A stretch of DNA of 64,000 nucleotides from Bacteroides congonensis. Lineage in GTDB: Bacteria > Bacteroidota > Bacteroidia > Bacteroidales > Bacteroidaceae. The stretch covers positions 347,759 through 411,758 of the forward strand of contig NZ_FQXY01000009.1 in NCBI RefSeq assembly GCF_900130125.1, given 5' to 3'. Below the pieces are notes generated by a model. It was not told the origin of the DNA. It made no database searches and saw only the letters and a list, made by a program, of their open reading frames with translations. Below are positions 52,249 through 63,220 of the stretch, one piece after another. Within the stretch, counting starts at the first letter, position 1. The number at the start of each line of letters is the position of its first letter. Both the position numbers and the translations under genes were made by a program.

Positions 52249-54825
52249 CTATTCCTCAATTTCATTGTTGCTTTCGTTTTCATTAACGTCAGCTACATCT
52301 TCAACATCGGGAGCATCTGCGTTTGGATCACTCACAATAGTTCCCTCTGTTTCTTCTGCCGGTATTTCATCTTCAAGACTTTCAGTCATAACCTTACATA
52401 CCGAACCGATCTGATCGTTACGTTTTTCAAGATTAATAAGACGAACACCTTGCGTAGCACGTCCCATGATGCGAACATCTTCCACTTTCAAACGGATAGT
52501 GATACCAGACTTATTAATAATCATCAAGTCATTTTCATCTGTAACAGACTTGATTGTTACCAATTTACCTGTTTTCTCCGTAATATTCATGGTTTTGACA
52601 CCCTTACCGCCACGGTTAGTCTTACGGTAATCTTCGATTTCAGAACGTTTTCCATATCCCTGTTCAGAAACAACCATTACAGATTCTGTTTCCAAATCCT
52701 TGATACAAATCATTCCAACAACTTCGTCCTGACCATCATTATCCAATGTAATACCACGTACACCCGTCGCAGTACGTCCCATTACGCGGACTGCTGCTTC
52801 ATGGAAACGAATTGCACGTCCATTACGATTAGCAATGATAATCTCATTGTTTCCATTCGTCATACGAACTTCAATAACACTGTCATCTTCACGAATAGTA
52901 ATTGCATTTACACCGTTCTGACGAGGACGAGAGTATTGTTCAAGCAGTGTTTTCTTTATTACACCTTTCTTAGTACAGAACAATACATAATGGCTATTAA
53001 TAAATTCAGAATCCTCCAGGCTCTTGACACGCAAGTATGCTGTTACATTATCGTCAGAATCAATATTCAGCAAGTTTTGGATAGCACGTCCCTTAGAATT
53101 CTTCGTTCCTTCAGGTATTTCATATACCTTCAACCAATAGCACTTACCTTTTTGTGTAAAGAACATCATAGTATTGTGCATGGTAGCCGGATAAATATGC
53201 TCAACAAAGTCTTCGTCACGGGTTTCTGTACCCTTGGAACCTACTCCACCACGGTTCTGTGCGCGGAATTCAGTCAACGGTGTACGTTTGAGATATCCCA
53301 TATGAGAGATTGTGATAATCATCTGGTCATCCGCATAGAAGTCTTCCGGATTAAACTCTTCTGAAGAATAAACAATTTCAGAACGACGTTCATCGCCATA
53401 TTTCGCTTTTACTTCTAACAATTCCTCTTTCATTACCTTGCGGCATACTTCATCATCAGCCAGGATACTTTCCAAATAAGCAATTTGCCTCATTATTTCT
53501 TCGTATTCTGCATGAAGCTGATCCTGCATCAGACCAGTCAACTGACGCAAACGCATTTCTACAATGGCACGAGACTGAATTTCTGTCAGGTTGAAACGCT
53601 CTATCAAGCCTGCAATAGCATCATTGGGGGTTTTAGCTGCACGAATAATACGGATTACTTCATCAATATTGTCCGAAGCTATGATTAAACCTTCGAGAAT
53701 GTGTGCACGCTCTTTTGCCTTGCGGAGTTCAAACTGTGTACGACGGATAACAACTTCATGTCTATGCTCAATGAAGTATTTAATTAAATCTCTCAGATTC
53801 AGAGTCTTCGGACGTCCGTGAATCAGAGCAACGTTATTCACACCGAAAGATGTCTGCAAAGCTGTCATCTTATAGAGCTTATTCAGCACTACACTTGCGT
53901 TTGCATCACGTTTCACGTCAATAACTATACGCATACCGTCACGGTCAGACTCATCATTCGCATTCGAGATACCCTCTATTTTCTTATCGTTCACAAGGTC
54001 AGCGATGTATTTAATCAATTCTGCCTTGTTTACATTATACGGTATCTCGGTTACTACGATCTTATCATGCGTCTGTCCGGTTTCTATTTCAGCTTTTGCA
54101 CGCATAACTACACGTCCACGACCTGTCAGATATGCTTCACGAACACCGCTTACACCATATATATATCCGCCTGTAGGAAAGTCTGGAGCTTTAACAAATT
54201 CCATCAACTCTTCTACCGTAATTTCCGGATTATCGATATATGCATCACAAGCATCGATTACTTCCGAAAGATTATGAGGCGGCATGTTGGTAGCCATACC
54301 TACAGCAATACCGGATGCACCATTTACTAAAAGATTAGGAATACGGGTCGGCATTACTTTCGGTTCAACCAACGTATTGTCAAAGTTAGGTTCGAAATCG
54401 ACAGTTTCCTTATACAGGTCATCCATCATTGCTTCACCCAACTTATTAAGACGGGCCTCGGTATAACGCATAGCCGCAGGACTATCACCGTCCACCGAAC
54501 CAAAGTTACCCTGTCCGTCTACCAATGGATAACGCATTGCCCATTCCTGTGCCATACGCACCATTGCAAGATAAACAGAAGAATCTCCGTGAGGGTGATA
54601 CTTACCAAGTACTTCACCGACGATTCTCGCTGATTTCTTATAAGGTTTGTCTGAAGTATTACCCAATTCCATCATTCCGTATAAAATTCTACGGTGAACG
54701 GGCTTAAATCCATCTCTAACATCCGGAAGGGCACGTGAAACTATGACCGACATGGAGTAGTCAATGTACGATGACTTCATTTCCTCCTCGATGTTAATCT
54801 TTATAATTCTGTCTTGTTCAAGCAT
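52249..54825 (-). CDS. gyrA: DNA gyrase subunit A
   Basis: 858 residues. The breakage-reunion domain has the active-site Tyr121 in [10 protein letters not shown] and the quinolone region [14 protein letters not shown]. The C-terminal beta-pinwheel contains the GyrA box [13 protein letters not shown] segment ([13 protein letters not shown]) and further repeats. An acidic tail ([39 protein letters not shown]) ends the protein. The residue aligned with E. coli Asp87 is Leu86 here. It acts with GyrB (not in the window) to supercoil DNA. Confidence 0.97.
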   Translation of the reverse strand: MLEQDRIIKINIEEEMKSSYIDYSMSVIVSRALPDVRDGFKPVHRRILYGMMELGNTSDKPYKKSARIVGEVLGKYHPHGDSSVYLAMVRMAQEWAMRYPLVDGQGNFGSVDGDSPAAMRYTEARLNKLGEAMMDDLYKETVDFEPNFDNTLVEPKVMPTRIPNLLVNGASGIAVGMATNMPPHNLSEVIDACDAYIDNPEITVEELMEFVKAPDFPTGGYIYGVSGVREAYLTGRGRVVMRAKAEIETGQTHDKIVVTEIPYNVNKAELIKYIADLVNDKKIEGISNANDESDRDGMRIVIDVKRDANASVVLNKLYKMTALQTSFGVNNVALIHGRPKTLNLRDLIKYFIEHRHEVVIRRTQFELRKAKERAHILEGLIIASDNIDEVIRIIRAAKTPNDAIAGLIERFNLTEIQSRAIVEMRLRQLTGLMQDQLHAEYEEIMRQIAYLESILADDEVCRKVMKEELLEVKAKYGDERRSEIVYSSEEFNPEDFYADDQMIITISHMGYLKRTPLTEFRAQNRGGVGSKGTETRDEDFVEHIYPATMHNTMMFFTQKGKCYWLKVYEIPEGTKNSKGRAIQNLLNIDSDDNVTAYLRVKSLEDSEFINSHYVLFCTKKGVIKKTLLEQYSRPRQNGVNAITIREDDSVIEVRMTNGNNEIIIANRNGRAIRFHEAAVRVMGRTATGVRGITLDNDGQDEVVGMICIKDLETESVMVVSEQGYGKRSEIEDYRKTNRGGKGVKTMNITEKTGKLVTIKSVTDENDLMIINKSGITIRLKVEDVRIMGRATQGVRLINLEKRNDQIGSVCKVMTESLEDEIPAEETEGTIVSDPNADAPDVEDVADVNENESNNEIEE

Positions 54826-55182
54826 TTAAAATGATTATTAATTATACATTCTACGGTTTGTGAAAAACCACGCTAAAGTACTACTTTTCCCGGATATACG
54901 AAAGTTTTTGGGAAGAAACTTTTATTATGGCCGGAACGATGTCCGGCAAAGCTTTAAAATACGAAAACAAAAGGAGAAAAACAATAAATATAAGGTATAA
55001 AGACAGTATAATATCAGGAAAAAATGCCTGAATGTTTGTTATACCTTATATATATAATGCAAATACACTGTTTTTATGGCACGCCATTTGTAGATATAAG
55101 AAATAAAGCAAATATTGCAATACAAACCTGATTTAATGCGTATATTTGCCAGTGAATAACCCTTAGAAGAAAAGGAATAAGT
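54826..55182. other. gyrA-clpC divergent intergenic region
   Basis: It holds a long inverted repeat, ATATAAGGTATA (54988-54999)/TATACCTTATAT (55040-55051), enclosing a smaller one, TCAGG (55014-55018)/CCTGA (55027-55031). TATATTTG (55141-55148) is a good -7 box for clpC, with TTG at 55115-55117, spacer 23. No gene is seen. Confidence 0.6.
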
Positions 55183-57714
55183 ATGAATAATCAATTCTCA
55201 CAAAGAGTTTCCGACATTATCGTCTATAGCAAGGAAGAAGCGAATCGGTTGAGAAGTAGGTACATAGGCCCTGAACACCTGCTTCTGGGAATGCTCCGTG
55301 ACGGTGAAGGAAAAGCTATCGAGATATTGTCTAAACTCAACACCAATTTGGCTATAATCAAGCAGCAGATTGAAACTCAATTGAAGGCAGAAGCTGATGA
55401 TATGTTACTGCCTGATGCAGAGGTGCCGTTGTCCAATGATGCGGCAAAGATATTAAAAATGTGTATTTTAGAAGCACGTGGAATGAAAAGTAACATCGCT
55501 GATACAGAACATGTTCTGTTAGCAATTTTAAGAGAGAAAAATAATATGGCAGCTTCCGTACTTGAAGCAAATGATATAAATTACGCAAAAGTATTGGAAC
55601 AAGCTACGTTGCAGCCTGATATCAACTCAGGCATGGGTTTTACAGAGGACGATGATGATGACGAAGAAATGTCCTCTCCCCGTTCAGGTGGCAGAGGTGG
55701 TTCTGAAGAACGTCAGCAGGCACAAACTGCTTCAAAAAAGCCGTCCAATGACACACCGGTACTCGATAATTTCGGTACGGATATGACAAAAGCGGCAGAA
55801 GAAGGAAGATTGGATCCTGTAGTCGGCAGAGAAAGAGAAATCGAACGCCTGGCTCAAATTTTGAGTCGTCGTAAAAAGAATAATCCGATTCTGATCGGCG
55901 AACCGGGTGTCGGAAAGTCTGCTATCGTTGAAGGACTTGCCTTGCGAATCATCCAGAAAAAGGTTTCACGAATTCTGTTTGACAAACGAGTGGTAGCCCT
56001 CGATATGACAGCTGTCGTGGCAGGAACCAAATACCGTGGACAGTTTGAAGAGCGTATCCGTTCCATTCTCAATGAGTTGCAGAAGAATCCGAATGTGATT
56101 TTGTTTATTGACGAAATTCACACGATTGTAGGTGCAGGTTCGGCAGCAGGCTCTATGGATGCTGCAAATATGCTGAAACCGGCATTGGCAAGAGGAGAAA
56201 TACAGTGTATTGGTGCCACCACCTTGGATGAATATCGCAAGAACATCGAAAAGGATGGCGCTTTGGAACGTCGTTTCCAGAAAGTAATAGTAGAACCTAC
56301 TACTGCTGAAGAAACGCTTCAGATTCTGCGTAATATCAAGGACAAGTACGAAGATCATCACAATGTATATTATACAGATGAAGCCCTTGAAGCATGTGTC
56401 AAGCTGACAGATCGTTATATCACAGATCGTAATTTCCCAGATAAAGCCATTGACGCTTTGGACGAAGCCGGTTCACGGGTACATCTAACCAATGTCAATG
56501 TCCCTAAAGAGATAGAAGAACAGGAAAAACTGATCGAAGAAGCTAAAAACAAGAAAAATGAAGCTGTAAAATCACAGAATTTCGAACTTGCAGCCAGCTT
56601 CCGGGATAAGGAAAAAGAACTCTCTCTCCAATTGGATGAGATGAAGAAAGAATGGGAAGCTAATCTCAAGGAGAACAGACAAACTGTGGATGCAGAAGAA
56701 ATAGCTAATGTCATCTCAATGATGTCAGGTATCCCCGTGCAACGCATGGCTCAAGCTGAAGGCATTAAACTGGCAGGTATGAAAGAAGACTTGCAGTCCA
56801 AAGTCATTGCGCAGGATACAGCCATAGAGAAGTTGGTGAAAGCGATTTTGCGAAGCCGTGTAGGACTAAAAGATCCTAATAAGCCGATTGGTACATTTAT
56901 GTTCTTAGGCCCGACAGGAGTTGGTAAAACCCATTTAGCAAAAGAGTTGGCCAAATATATGTTCGGATCTGCCGATGCATTGATTCGCATAGACATGAGT
57001 GAATATATGGAGAAATTCACAGTTTCACGATTGGTCGGAGCGCCTCCAGGATACGTAGGATATGAAGAAGGTGGTCAGTTGACTGAGAAAGTTCGTCGCA
57101 AACCATACTCTATCGTATTGCTTGATGAGATAGAAAAGGCACATCCTGATGTATTCAATATCCTGCTTCAGGTGATGGATGAAGGTCGTTTGACTGACAG
57201 TTATGGCAGAATGGTAGACTTCAAAAATACCGTTATTATCATGACTTCCAATATTGGAACCCGTCAGTTAAAAGAATTCGGACGAGGTGTCGGATTTGCG
57301 ACACAAAGCCGCCTGGATGATAAAGAGTTCTCGCGAAGTGTAATACAAAAGGCCTTGAATAAATCATTCGCGCCTGAATTCATTAATCGTGTGGATGAAA
57401 TTATCACATTCGACCAACTCTCTTTGGATGCTATAACAAAGATTATAGACATAGAGTTGAAAGGGCTGCATAGCAGGATTGAATCCATTGGATACAAGCT
57501 TGTTATTGAAGATAAAGCAAAAGAATTCATCGCAAGTAAAGGATATGATGTGCAATATGGCGCCCGTCCTTTAAAACGAGCAATTCAGACTTATTTGGAA
57601 GATGGCCTGTCCGAGCTTATCATTTCTTCATCCTTGAAGGAAGGAGATAATATTCAAGTCTCTCTCAATGAAGAAAAAGGTGAACTTGAAATGAAAGTTA
57701 TTGCTGCGGAGTAG
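55183..57714 (+). CDS. clpC: ATP-dependent Clp protease ATPase subunit ClpC
   Basis: 843 residues. Clp N-domain repeats ([38 protein letters not shown]), AAA1 with Walker A GEPGVGKS, a UVR-type middle domain ([36 protein letters not shown]) and AAA2 with Walker [10 protein letters not shown]. The GVGF loop near residue 703 is a probable ClpP-docking tripeptide (VGF). It unfolds proteins for ClpP. The divergent gyrA and the structured spacer suggest its own promoter. Confidence 0.94.
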   Translation: MNNQFSQRVSDIIVYSKEEANRLRSRYIGPEHLLLGMLRDGEGKAIEILSKLNTNLAIIKQQIETQLKAEADDMLLPDAEVPLSNDAAKILKMCILEARGMKSNIADTEHVLLAILREKNNMAASVLEANDINYAKVLEQATLQPDINSGMGFTEDDDDDEEMSSPRSGGRGGSEERQQAQTASKKPSNDTPVLDNFGTDMTKAAEEGRLDPVVGREREIERLAQILSRRKKNNPILIGEPGVGKSAIVEGLALRIIQKKVSRILFDKRVVALDMTAVVAGTKYRGQFEERIRSILNELQKNPNVILFIDEIHTIVGAGSAAGSMDAANMLKPALARGEIQCIGATTLDEYRKNIEKDGALERRFQKVIVEPTTAEETLQILRNIKDKYEDHHNVYYTDEALEACVKLTDRYITDRNFPDKAIDALDEAGSRVHLTNVNVPKEIEEQEKLIEEAKNKKNEAVKSQNFELAASFRDKEKELSLQLDEMKKEWEANLKENRQTVDAEEIANVISMMSGIPVQRMAQAEGIKLAGMKEDLQSKVIAQDTAIEKLVKAILRSRVGLKDPNKPIGTFMFLGPTGVGKTHLAKELAKYMFGSADALIRIDMSEYMEKFTVSRLVGAPPGYVGYEEGGQLTEKVRRKPYSIVLLDEIEKAHPDVFNILLQVMDEGRLTDSYGRMVDFKNTVIIMTSNIGTRQLKEFGRGVGFATQSRLDDKEFSRSVIQKALNKSFAPEFINRVDEIITFDQLSLDAITKIIDIELKGLHSRIESIGYKLVIEDKAKEFIASKGYDVQYGARPLKRAIQTYLEDGLSELIISSSLKEGDNIQVSLNEEKGELEMKVIAAE

Positions 57715-57753
57715 AATTATTTTCAGAATAAGCGAATCTTAAATATGTCATAA

Positions 57754-57784
57754 TGTCAGACCTTCGGGTCTGGCATTTTTTTTG
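57754..57784 (+). terminator. Terminator of clpC
   Basis: TGTCAGACC-TTCG-GGTCTGGCA (57754-57775) with a stable TTCG tetraloop, followed by a run of T. Confidence 0.92.
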
Positions 57785-57846
57785 TCTCTATCTGAGCAAA
57801 CATCAATTAAAATTAATCAATAGATAAACTAAAAAATATACGTATT

Positions 57847-59892
57847 ATGCAAAAAGGTAATATTGGGGTTACAACAGAAAACATTTTCCCTATCATCAAG
57901 AAGTTTTTGTACAGTGACCATGAAATTTTTCTTCGTGAGTTAGTATCCAATGCGGTAGACGCTACCCAGAAGCTGAATACATTGGCTTCTATTGGCGAAT
58001 TCAAAGGTGAACTGGGCGAACTGACCGTTCATGTCGAATTAGGTAAAGACACTATTACCATCTCTGACCGTGGTATCGGTCTGACAGCAGAAGAAATTGA
58101 AAAATATATCAATCAGATTGCATTTTCAGGAGCTAACGATTTCCTCGAGAAATACAAAAATGACGCAAATGCCATTATCGGCCACTTCGGACTCGGTTTC
58201 TATTCTGCCTTTATGGTTGCGAAGAAAGTAGAAATAATCACTAAATCATATAGAGACGGCGTACAAGCAGTAAAATGGACTTGTGATGGTAGCCCTGAAT
58301 TCACTATCGAAAACATAGAAAAAGCCGATCGTGGTTCAGACATCATCTTATACATTGATGATGATTGCAAAGAATTCCTTGAAGAAGCACGTATTTCCGG
58401 ACTTTTGAAGAAATATTGCAGCTTCCTTCCTGTTCCTATTGCATTTGGAAAAAAGAAAGAATGGAAAGATGGTAAACAGGTAGAAACAACTGAAGACAAC
58501 ATCATTAATGATACGACTCCTCTTTGGACTCGTAAACCGAGTGAACTATCGGATGAGGATTATAAATCATTCTATAGCAAGTTGTATCCAATGTCTGACG
58601 AGCCACTCTTCTGGATTCATTTGAATGTGGATTATCCATTCCATCTGACTGGTATCCTCTACTTCCCGAAAGTAAAGAGCAATATCGAACTAAATAAAAA
58701 TAAGATTCAGTTATATTGCAATCAGGTATATGTTACAGACTCAGTTGAAGGCATAGTGCCGGACTTCCTGACTTTGTTACATGGAGTAATAGACTCACCG
58801 GATATCCCGTTGAATGTTTCCCGTTCATACTTGCAAAGTGATTCGAACGTGAAGAAGATTTCAACATACATCACCAAGAAGGTTTCAGACCGTCTGCAAT
58901 CTATCTTCAAGAATGACCGCAAGCAATTTGAAGAAAAGTGGAATGATTTAAAAATATTTATCAATTACGGAATGCTCACACAAGAGGATTTCTATGATAA
59001 AGCGCAGAAATTCGCCCTTTTCACCGATACAAATGACAAACATTACACATTCGAAGAGTATCAGACTCTTATTAAAGATAATCAGACAGACAAAGATGGA
59101 AATCTAATCTATCTGTATGCCAATAATAAGGATGAACAATATAGTTACATTGAAGCTGCTACCAACAAAGGATACAATGTATTGCTCATGGATGGTCAAC
59201 TGGATGTAGCGATGGTAAGCATGCTGGAACAAAAATTGGAAAAATCCCGTTTTACCCGTGTCGATAGTGATGTGGTAGACAACCTTATCGTTAAAGAAGA
59301 CAAGAAAGGTGAAGTCTTGGAAGCCGATAAGCAAGATGCTATCACAACAGCCTTCAAGAGCCAACTACCCAAAATGGATAAAGTTGAATTCAATGTAATG
59401 ACACAGGCATTAGGAGAAAACTCTGCTCCAGTGATGATTACCCAAAGCGAATATATGCGCCGTATGAAAGAAATGGCAAATATTCAGGCCGGAATGAGCT
59501 TCTATGGTGAAATGCCTGATATGTTCAACTTAATCTTGAATTCTGACCACAAGCTGATCAAGCAGGTATTAAACGAAGAAGAAGGTGCTTGTCATGCTGA
59601 AGTCGCTCCGATACAGTCTGAAATGGATAACGTCAACAAACTGCGTAATGAATTGAAAGACAAGCAGAAGGATAAAAAAGACGAAGATATCCCAACAGCA
59701 GAAAAGGACGAACTGAATGATTTGGATAAGAAATGGGATGACTTGAAGAGCAAGAAAGAAGCTGTCTTCATTGGTTATGCAAGTAATAACAAAGTAATCC
59801 GTCAGCTTATCGACTTAGCTTTATTGCAAAACAATATGTTGAGAGGTGAAGCATTAAACAACTTCGTAAAACGTAGCATCGAGCTGATTTAA
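57847..59892 (+). CDS. htpG: Molecular chaperone HtpG (Hsp90)
   Basis: 681 residues. The GHKL ATPase domain holds the N-box region ELVSNAVDATQKL, DRGIGL and GHFGLGFYSAFM. The middle domain (LFWIHLNVDYPFHLTGILYFPK) includes the catalytic Arg region NVSRSYLQSD. The C-terminal dimer domain contains a charged Lys/Asp insert (about residues 605-645). It remodels client proteins under stress. Single-gene unit. Confidence 0.95.
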   Translation: MQKGNIGVTTENIFPIIKKFLYSDHEIFLRELVSNAVDATQKLNTLASIGEFKGELGELTVHVELGKDTITISDRGIGLTAEEIEKYINQIAFSGANDFLEKYKNDANAIIGHFGLGFYSAFMVAKKVEIITKSYRDGVQAVKWTCDGSPEFTIENIEKADRGSDIILYIDDDCKEFLEEARISGLLKKYCSFLPVPIAFGKKKEWKDGKQVETTEDNIINDTTPLWTRKPSELSDEDYKSFYSKLYPMSDEPLFWIHLNVDYPFHLTGILYFPKVKSNIELNKNKIQLYCNQVYVTDSVEGIVPDFLTLLHGVIDSPDIPLNVSRSYLQSDSNVKKISTYITKKVSDRLQSIFKNDRKQFEEKWNDLKIFINYGMLTQEDFYDKAQKFALFTDTNDKHYTFEEYQTLIKDNQTDKDGNLIYLYANNKDEQYSYIEAATNKGYNVLLMDGQLDVAMVSMLEQKLEKSRFTRVDSDVVDNLIVKEDKKGEVLEADKQDAITTAFKSQLPKMDKVEFNVMTQALGENSAPVMITQSEYMRRMKEMANIQAGMSFYGEMPDMFNLILNSDHKLIKQVLNEEEGACHAEVAPIQSEMDNVNKLRNELKDKQKDKKDEDIPTAEKDELNDLDKKWDDLKSKKEAVFIGYASNNKVIRQLIDLALLQNNMLRGEALNNFVKRSIELI

Positions 59893-59922
59893 ATATCGCC
59901 CTTTTAAACATTATATAACTAC

Positions 59923-59967
59923 AAAAAGAGCATTCAACGTTAAAATACACGTTGTAATGCTCTTTTT
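59923..59967 (+). terminator. Terminator of htpG
   Basis: AAAAAGAGCATT...AACGT (from 59923) pairs with ACGTT...AATGCTCTTTTT (to 59967). Confidence 0.88.
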
Positions 59968-60063
59968 CATTTTAAAACGACCTGCAAAATATCGATAAAT
60001 TGAAAAGTATTGCATATATTTGAACACTTAATAGACAGAAATACCAATTGCTTGATTCGGGTT

Positions 60064-62364
60064 ATGAGAAAAATTCTTTTAGTGTTAATTACTTTATGGC
60101 TGACCATTCCGGCTATCCACGCCCAAAAGGTAGGACTTGTACTAAGTGGCGGCGGCGCAAAAGGATTAACACACATCGGTATTATTCGCGCTTTGGAAGA
60201 AAACAACATTCCTATTGATTATATTGCAGGCACCTCCATGGGAGCTATCGTCGGCTCTTTGTACGCCATGGGATACTCTCCTGACGACATGGTGGAACTG
60301 CTGAAATCCGAAGATTTCAAACGATGGTATTCCGGAGAAGTGGAAGAAAAATACGTATATCACTTCAAGAAGAATCTTCCCACTCCTGAGTTTTTCAATA
60401 TACGTTTCTCATTCAAAGATTCACTAAAGAGCCTGAAACCTCAGTTTCTGCCTACCAGTGTAGTGAATCCAATTCAGATGAATCTCGTTTTTGTAGACTT
60501 GTATGCACGTGCAACAGCCGCTTGCAAAGGGGATTTTGATAAACTTTTCGTCCCTTTCCGTTGCATTGCATCCGATGTATATAACAAGAAGCAGTTAGTA
60601 ATGCAAAACGGAGACTTGGGAGATGCTGTCAGAGCTTCAATGAGTTTTCCATTCATGTTCAAACCTATTGAAATAGACAACGTATTAGCCTATGACGGTG
60701 GAATTTATAATAATTTCCCCACAGATGTCATGCGGGATGATTTTCATCCAGATATTATCATAGGAAGTGTAGTATCAACCAATCCCACCAAACCCAAGGA
60801 AGACGACCTTATGAGCCAGATAGAAAATATGGTGATGCAAAAAACCGATTATTCTATTCCTGATTCAGTGGGAATTTCAATGACCTTCAAATATGACAAT
60901 GTCAATCTTATGGATTTTCAACGCATCGATGAATTACATGATATCGGATATAATCGAACCATCAGCATGATGGATTCCATTAAAAGCCGTATTCATCGCC
61001 GTGTCAACTATGATAACATACGTTTACGAAGAATGGTCTACCGGAGTAATCTCCCGGAGCTACGCTTCAAAAACATCATTATCGACGGAGCCAATCCCCA
61101 ACAACAGGTTTATATTAAAAAAGAATTTCATAAATCAGACAATAAAGAATTCACCTATGAGGATTTAAAACAGGGCTATTTCCGGTTGCTTTCAGATAAA
61201 ATGATTTCTGAAATTATCCCTCATGCGATTTATAACCCGGAAGACGATACATATGATCTACACCTGAAAGTCAAATTAGAGAATAATTTCGCTGTCAGAT
61301 TGGGCGGTAATATATCTACTTCCAATTCCAATCAAATATATCTGGGATTGAGTTATCAGGATTTGAATTACTATGCCAAAGAATTTATTCTCGACGGACA
61401 ACTTGGAAAAGTATATAACAACGTCCAGTTTATGGCCAAGATAGACTTTGCCACAGCCATTCCGACCTCATACCGCCTTATAGGTTCAATCAGTACTTTC
61501 GATTATTTTAAAAAAGACAAGCTCTTTTCAAGAAATGACAAGCCTGCTTTTAACCAAAAAGACGAACGATTCCTGAAATTACAGGTCGGTTTACCCTTTC
61601 TTTCGAGCAAACGTGCTGAATTCGGAATAGGAATTGCTAAAATAGAGGATAAATATTTTCAAAAAAGCGTCATTGACTTTGGAAATGACAAATTTGATAA
61701 AAGCCGCTATGACTTATTTGGCGGTTCGATTAGTTTTAACGGAAGTACACTTAACTCCCGGCAGTATCCGACACGTGGATACAGGGAAGCTCTTGTAGCG
61801 CAGATTTTCGTTGGTAGGGAGAGATTCTATCCAGGAGAAGGAACTACCACAGGAAGTAACAATAAAGACCACCATTCCTGGTTGCAATTATCCTATATGA
61901 AAGAAAAATATCATAATATGAGTGAGCATTGGGTTTTGGGATGGTATTTGAAAGCATTATACGCCTCTAAGAACTTCTCGGAGAACTATACAGCAACAAT
62001 GATGCAAGCCGGAGAGTTTTCTCCCACACTGCACAGCAAAATGACCTATAACGAAGCTTTCCGCGCCAATCAATTCGTAAGTGCCGGTATTCGACCTGTA
62101 TATCGTTTGAATCAAATGTTCCACCTGCGAGGAGAATTTTACGGTTTTATGCCCATTTATCCGATCGAAAGAAACTCGTTGAATAAAGCATATTACGGAA
62201 AAGCTTTCTCAAAATTCGAATATTTGGGAGAAATTTCTGTTGTATGTCAATTGCCATTCGGAGACATCTCCGCATATGTAAATCATTATAGCTCACCGAA
62301 AAAGGAGTGGAATGTCGGATTGAGCATAGGTTGGCAACTATTCAATTATCGGTTCATAGAATAA
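60064..62364 (+). CDS. Patatin-like phospholipase with Omp85-type barrel, 766 aa
   Basis: Signal peptide (RKILLVLITLWLTIPAIHAQ), then a patatin domain with the oxyanion loop SGGGAKGLTHIG, nucleophile Ser58 in GTSMG and Asp211 in YDGGIYNNFP. A POTRA-like segment (LRFKNIIIDGANPQQQVYIKKEF, about 340-410) and a C-terminal 16-strand-type outer-membrane barrel (about 420-766, ending in aromatic YRFIE) follow. This is the PlpD-like (type Vd) architecture. ATG 60064 is used rather than the in-frame TTG at 60010. Confidence 0.92.
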   Translation: MRKILLVLITLWLTIPAIHAQKVGLVLSGGGAKGLTHIGIIRALEENNIPIDYIAGTSMGAIVGSLYAMGYSPDDMVELLKSEDFKRWYSGEVEEKYVYHFKKNLPTPEFFNIRFSFKDSLKSLKPQFLPTSVVNPIQMNLVFVDLYARATAACKGDFDKLFVPFRCIASDVYNKKQLVMQNGDLGDAVRASMSFPFMFKPIEIDNVLAYDGGIYNNFPTDVMRDDFHPDIIIGSVVSTNPTKPKEDDLMSQIENMVMQKTDYSIPDSVGISMTFKYDNVNLMDFQRIDELHDIGYNRTISMMDSIKSRIHRRVNYDNIRLRRMVYRSNLPELRFKNIIIDGANPQQQVYIKKEFHKSDNKEFTYEDLKQGYFRLLSDKMISEIIPHAIYNPEDDTYDLHLKVKLENNFAVRLGGNISTSNSNQIYLGLSYQDLNYYAKEFILDGQLGKVYNNVQFMAKIDFATAIPTSYRLIGSISTFDYFKKDKLFSRNDKPAFNQKDERFLKLQVGLPFLSSKRAEFGIGIAKIEDKYFQKSVIDFGNDKFDKSRYDLFGGSISFNGSTLNSRQYPTRGYREALVAQIFVGRERFYPGEGTTTGSNNKDHHSWLQLSYMKEKYHNMSEHWVLGWYLKALYASKNFSENYTATMMQAGEFSPTLHSKMTYNEAFRANQFVSAGIRPVYRLNQMFHLRGEFYGFMPIYPIERNSLNKAYYGKAFSKFEYLGEISVVCQLPFGDISAYVNHYSSPKKEWNVGLSIGWQLFNYRFIE

Positions 62365-62392
62365 TTTTTCTACAAAAAAAACGTTGAAATAC

Positions 62393-62422
62393 TTGCTAGT
62401 TCGGGAAAAGTCCGTATCTTTG
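62393..62422 (+). promoter_or_regulatory. Promoter of the tRNA-Arg cluster
   Basis: TTG (62393-62395), a 19-base spacer and TATCTTTG (62415-62422), a consensus match 21 bases before the first tRNA. Confidence 0.8.
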
Positions 62423-62443
62423 CACCCGTTAAAACAAAATAAC

Positions 62444-62517
62444 GGTCGCGTAGCTCAACTGAATAGAGTAGCTGACTACGGATCAGCCGGTTACAGGTTT
62501 GAATCCTGTCGCGATCA
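62444..62517 (+). tRNA. tRNA-Arg(ACG), copy 1
   Basis: Acceptor GGTCGCG/CGCGATC with discriminator A. Anticodon stem GCTGA/TCAGC and loop CTACGGA give anticodon ACG (deaminated to ICG). T-arm ACAGG-TTTGAAT-CCTGT. 74 nt, CCA not encoded. Confidence 0.93.
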
Positions 62518-62537
62518 CTTATTTGAATTAACAGATT

Positions 62538-62611
62538 GGCCGCGTAGCTCAACTGAATAGAGTAGCTGACTACGGATCAGCCGGTTACAGGTTTGAATCC
62601 TGTCGCGGTCA
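62538..62611 (+). tRNA. tRNA-Arg(ACG), copy 2
   Basis: Same as copy 1 except acceptor pair 3:70 is C-G instead of T-A (GGCCGCG/CGCGGTC). The compensated change supports a functional acceptor stem. Confidence 0.93.
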
Positions 62612-62634
62612 CTAAAAAAAGAAATCACATATTG

Positions 62635-62708
62635 GGTCGCGTAGCTCAACTGAATAGAGTAGCTGACTACGGATCAGCCGGTTACAGGTTTGAATCCTGT
62701 CGCGATCA
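62635..62708 (+). tRNA. tRNA-Arg(ACG), copy 3
   Basis: Identical to copy 1 in the mature sequence. The three copies lie 20-23 bases apart and probably form one transcript. Confidence 0.93.
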
Positions 62709-62709
62709 C

Positions 62710-62748
62710 AAAATCCTCTGCATTTATTTGTAGAGGATTTCTTTTTTA
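62710..62748 (+). terminator. Terminator of the tRNA-Arg cluster
   Basis: AAATCCTCT (62711-62719) pairs with AGAGGATTT (62732-62740), followed by CTTTTTT. Confidence 0.88.
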
Positions 62749-62827
62749 TCCCCATTTCATCGAAGAAATCGGCTCAGGGAAGGTTCAGGGCTCAGTCTGA
62801 AAATTTGGGGGATTTGGTTAAAATATC

Positions 62828-62839
62828 TACTTTTGCATC
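62828..62839 (+). promoter_or_regulatory. -7 box of the transposase gene
   Basis: TACTTTTG (62828-62835) matches TAnnTTTG and ends 4 bases before the ATG, so the transcript would be leaderless or nearly so. Confidence 0.45.
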
Positions 62840-63220
62840 ATGAAAACTCCTTCTCAATCCATAGCTTTAATTGATGCCCTAAGTTTGTTCTTACCTTCGG
62901 GCTTACTTGATTATTTTACGCTTGTTGACAGTATCTCTCAAGATACCTGTTTTATCCTTTATTTGGAAGAGAAAGCTGTTATCCCTGATGAATATTCCGA
63001 CTTTCATCTTCATTCCAAAGGCTTCTTTCCCGAGATTGAAGTACAAGATTTCCCTATCCGTGGAAAAGCAGTTTATTTGCGTATCAAACGTCGTCGTTGG
63101 GAAGAGCCTACAACAGGACAGACCTATAGTCGTGACTGGACTTTGGTAGCCTCCGGCACTCGCATTACAGCAGAGTTCGGAGCATTTTTAAAAGAATTAC
63201 TTAGACAATCATGCCGTTAG
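62840..63220 (+). CDS. ISAon1-type transposase, N-terminal part (orfA), 126 aa
   Basis: The N-terminal DNA-binding part of an ISL3/ISAon1-type transposase: LPSGLLDYFTLVDSISQDTCFILYLEEKAVIP, then a basic strand-rich segment (LRIKRRRWEEPTTGQTYSRDW) and SGTRITAEFGAFLKELL. It ends in TAG at 63218-63220, 28 bases after the +1 frame of the catalytic part has opened (63192). A fused reading across the frames would give FLKELL-DNHAVSCQSVAEHY, which looks like the natural continuation. Confidence 0.85.
   Translation: MKTPSQSIALIDALSLFLPSGLLDYFTLVDSISQDTCFILYLEEKAVIPDEYSDFHLHSKGFFPEIEVQDFPIRGKAVYLRIKRRRWEEPTTGQTYSRDWTLVASGTRITAEFGAFLKELLRQSCR

Noticed and set aside
52450..54466. Long plus-strand frames opposite gyrA
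   Set aside because: They are antisense to a clear, complete gyrA and contain no recognisable motifs.
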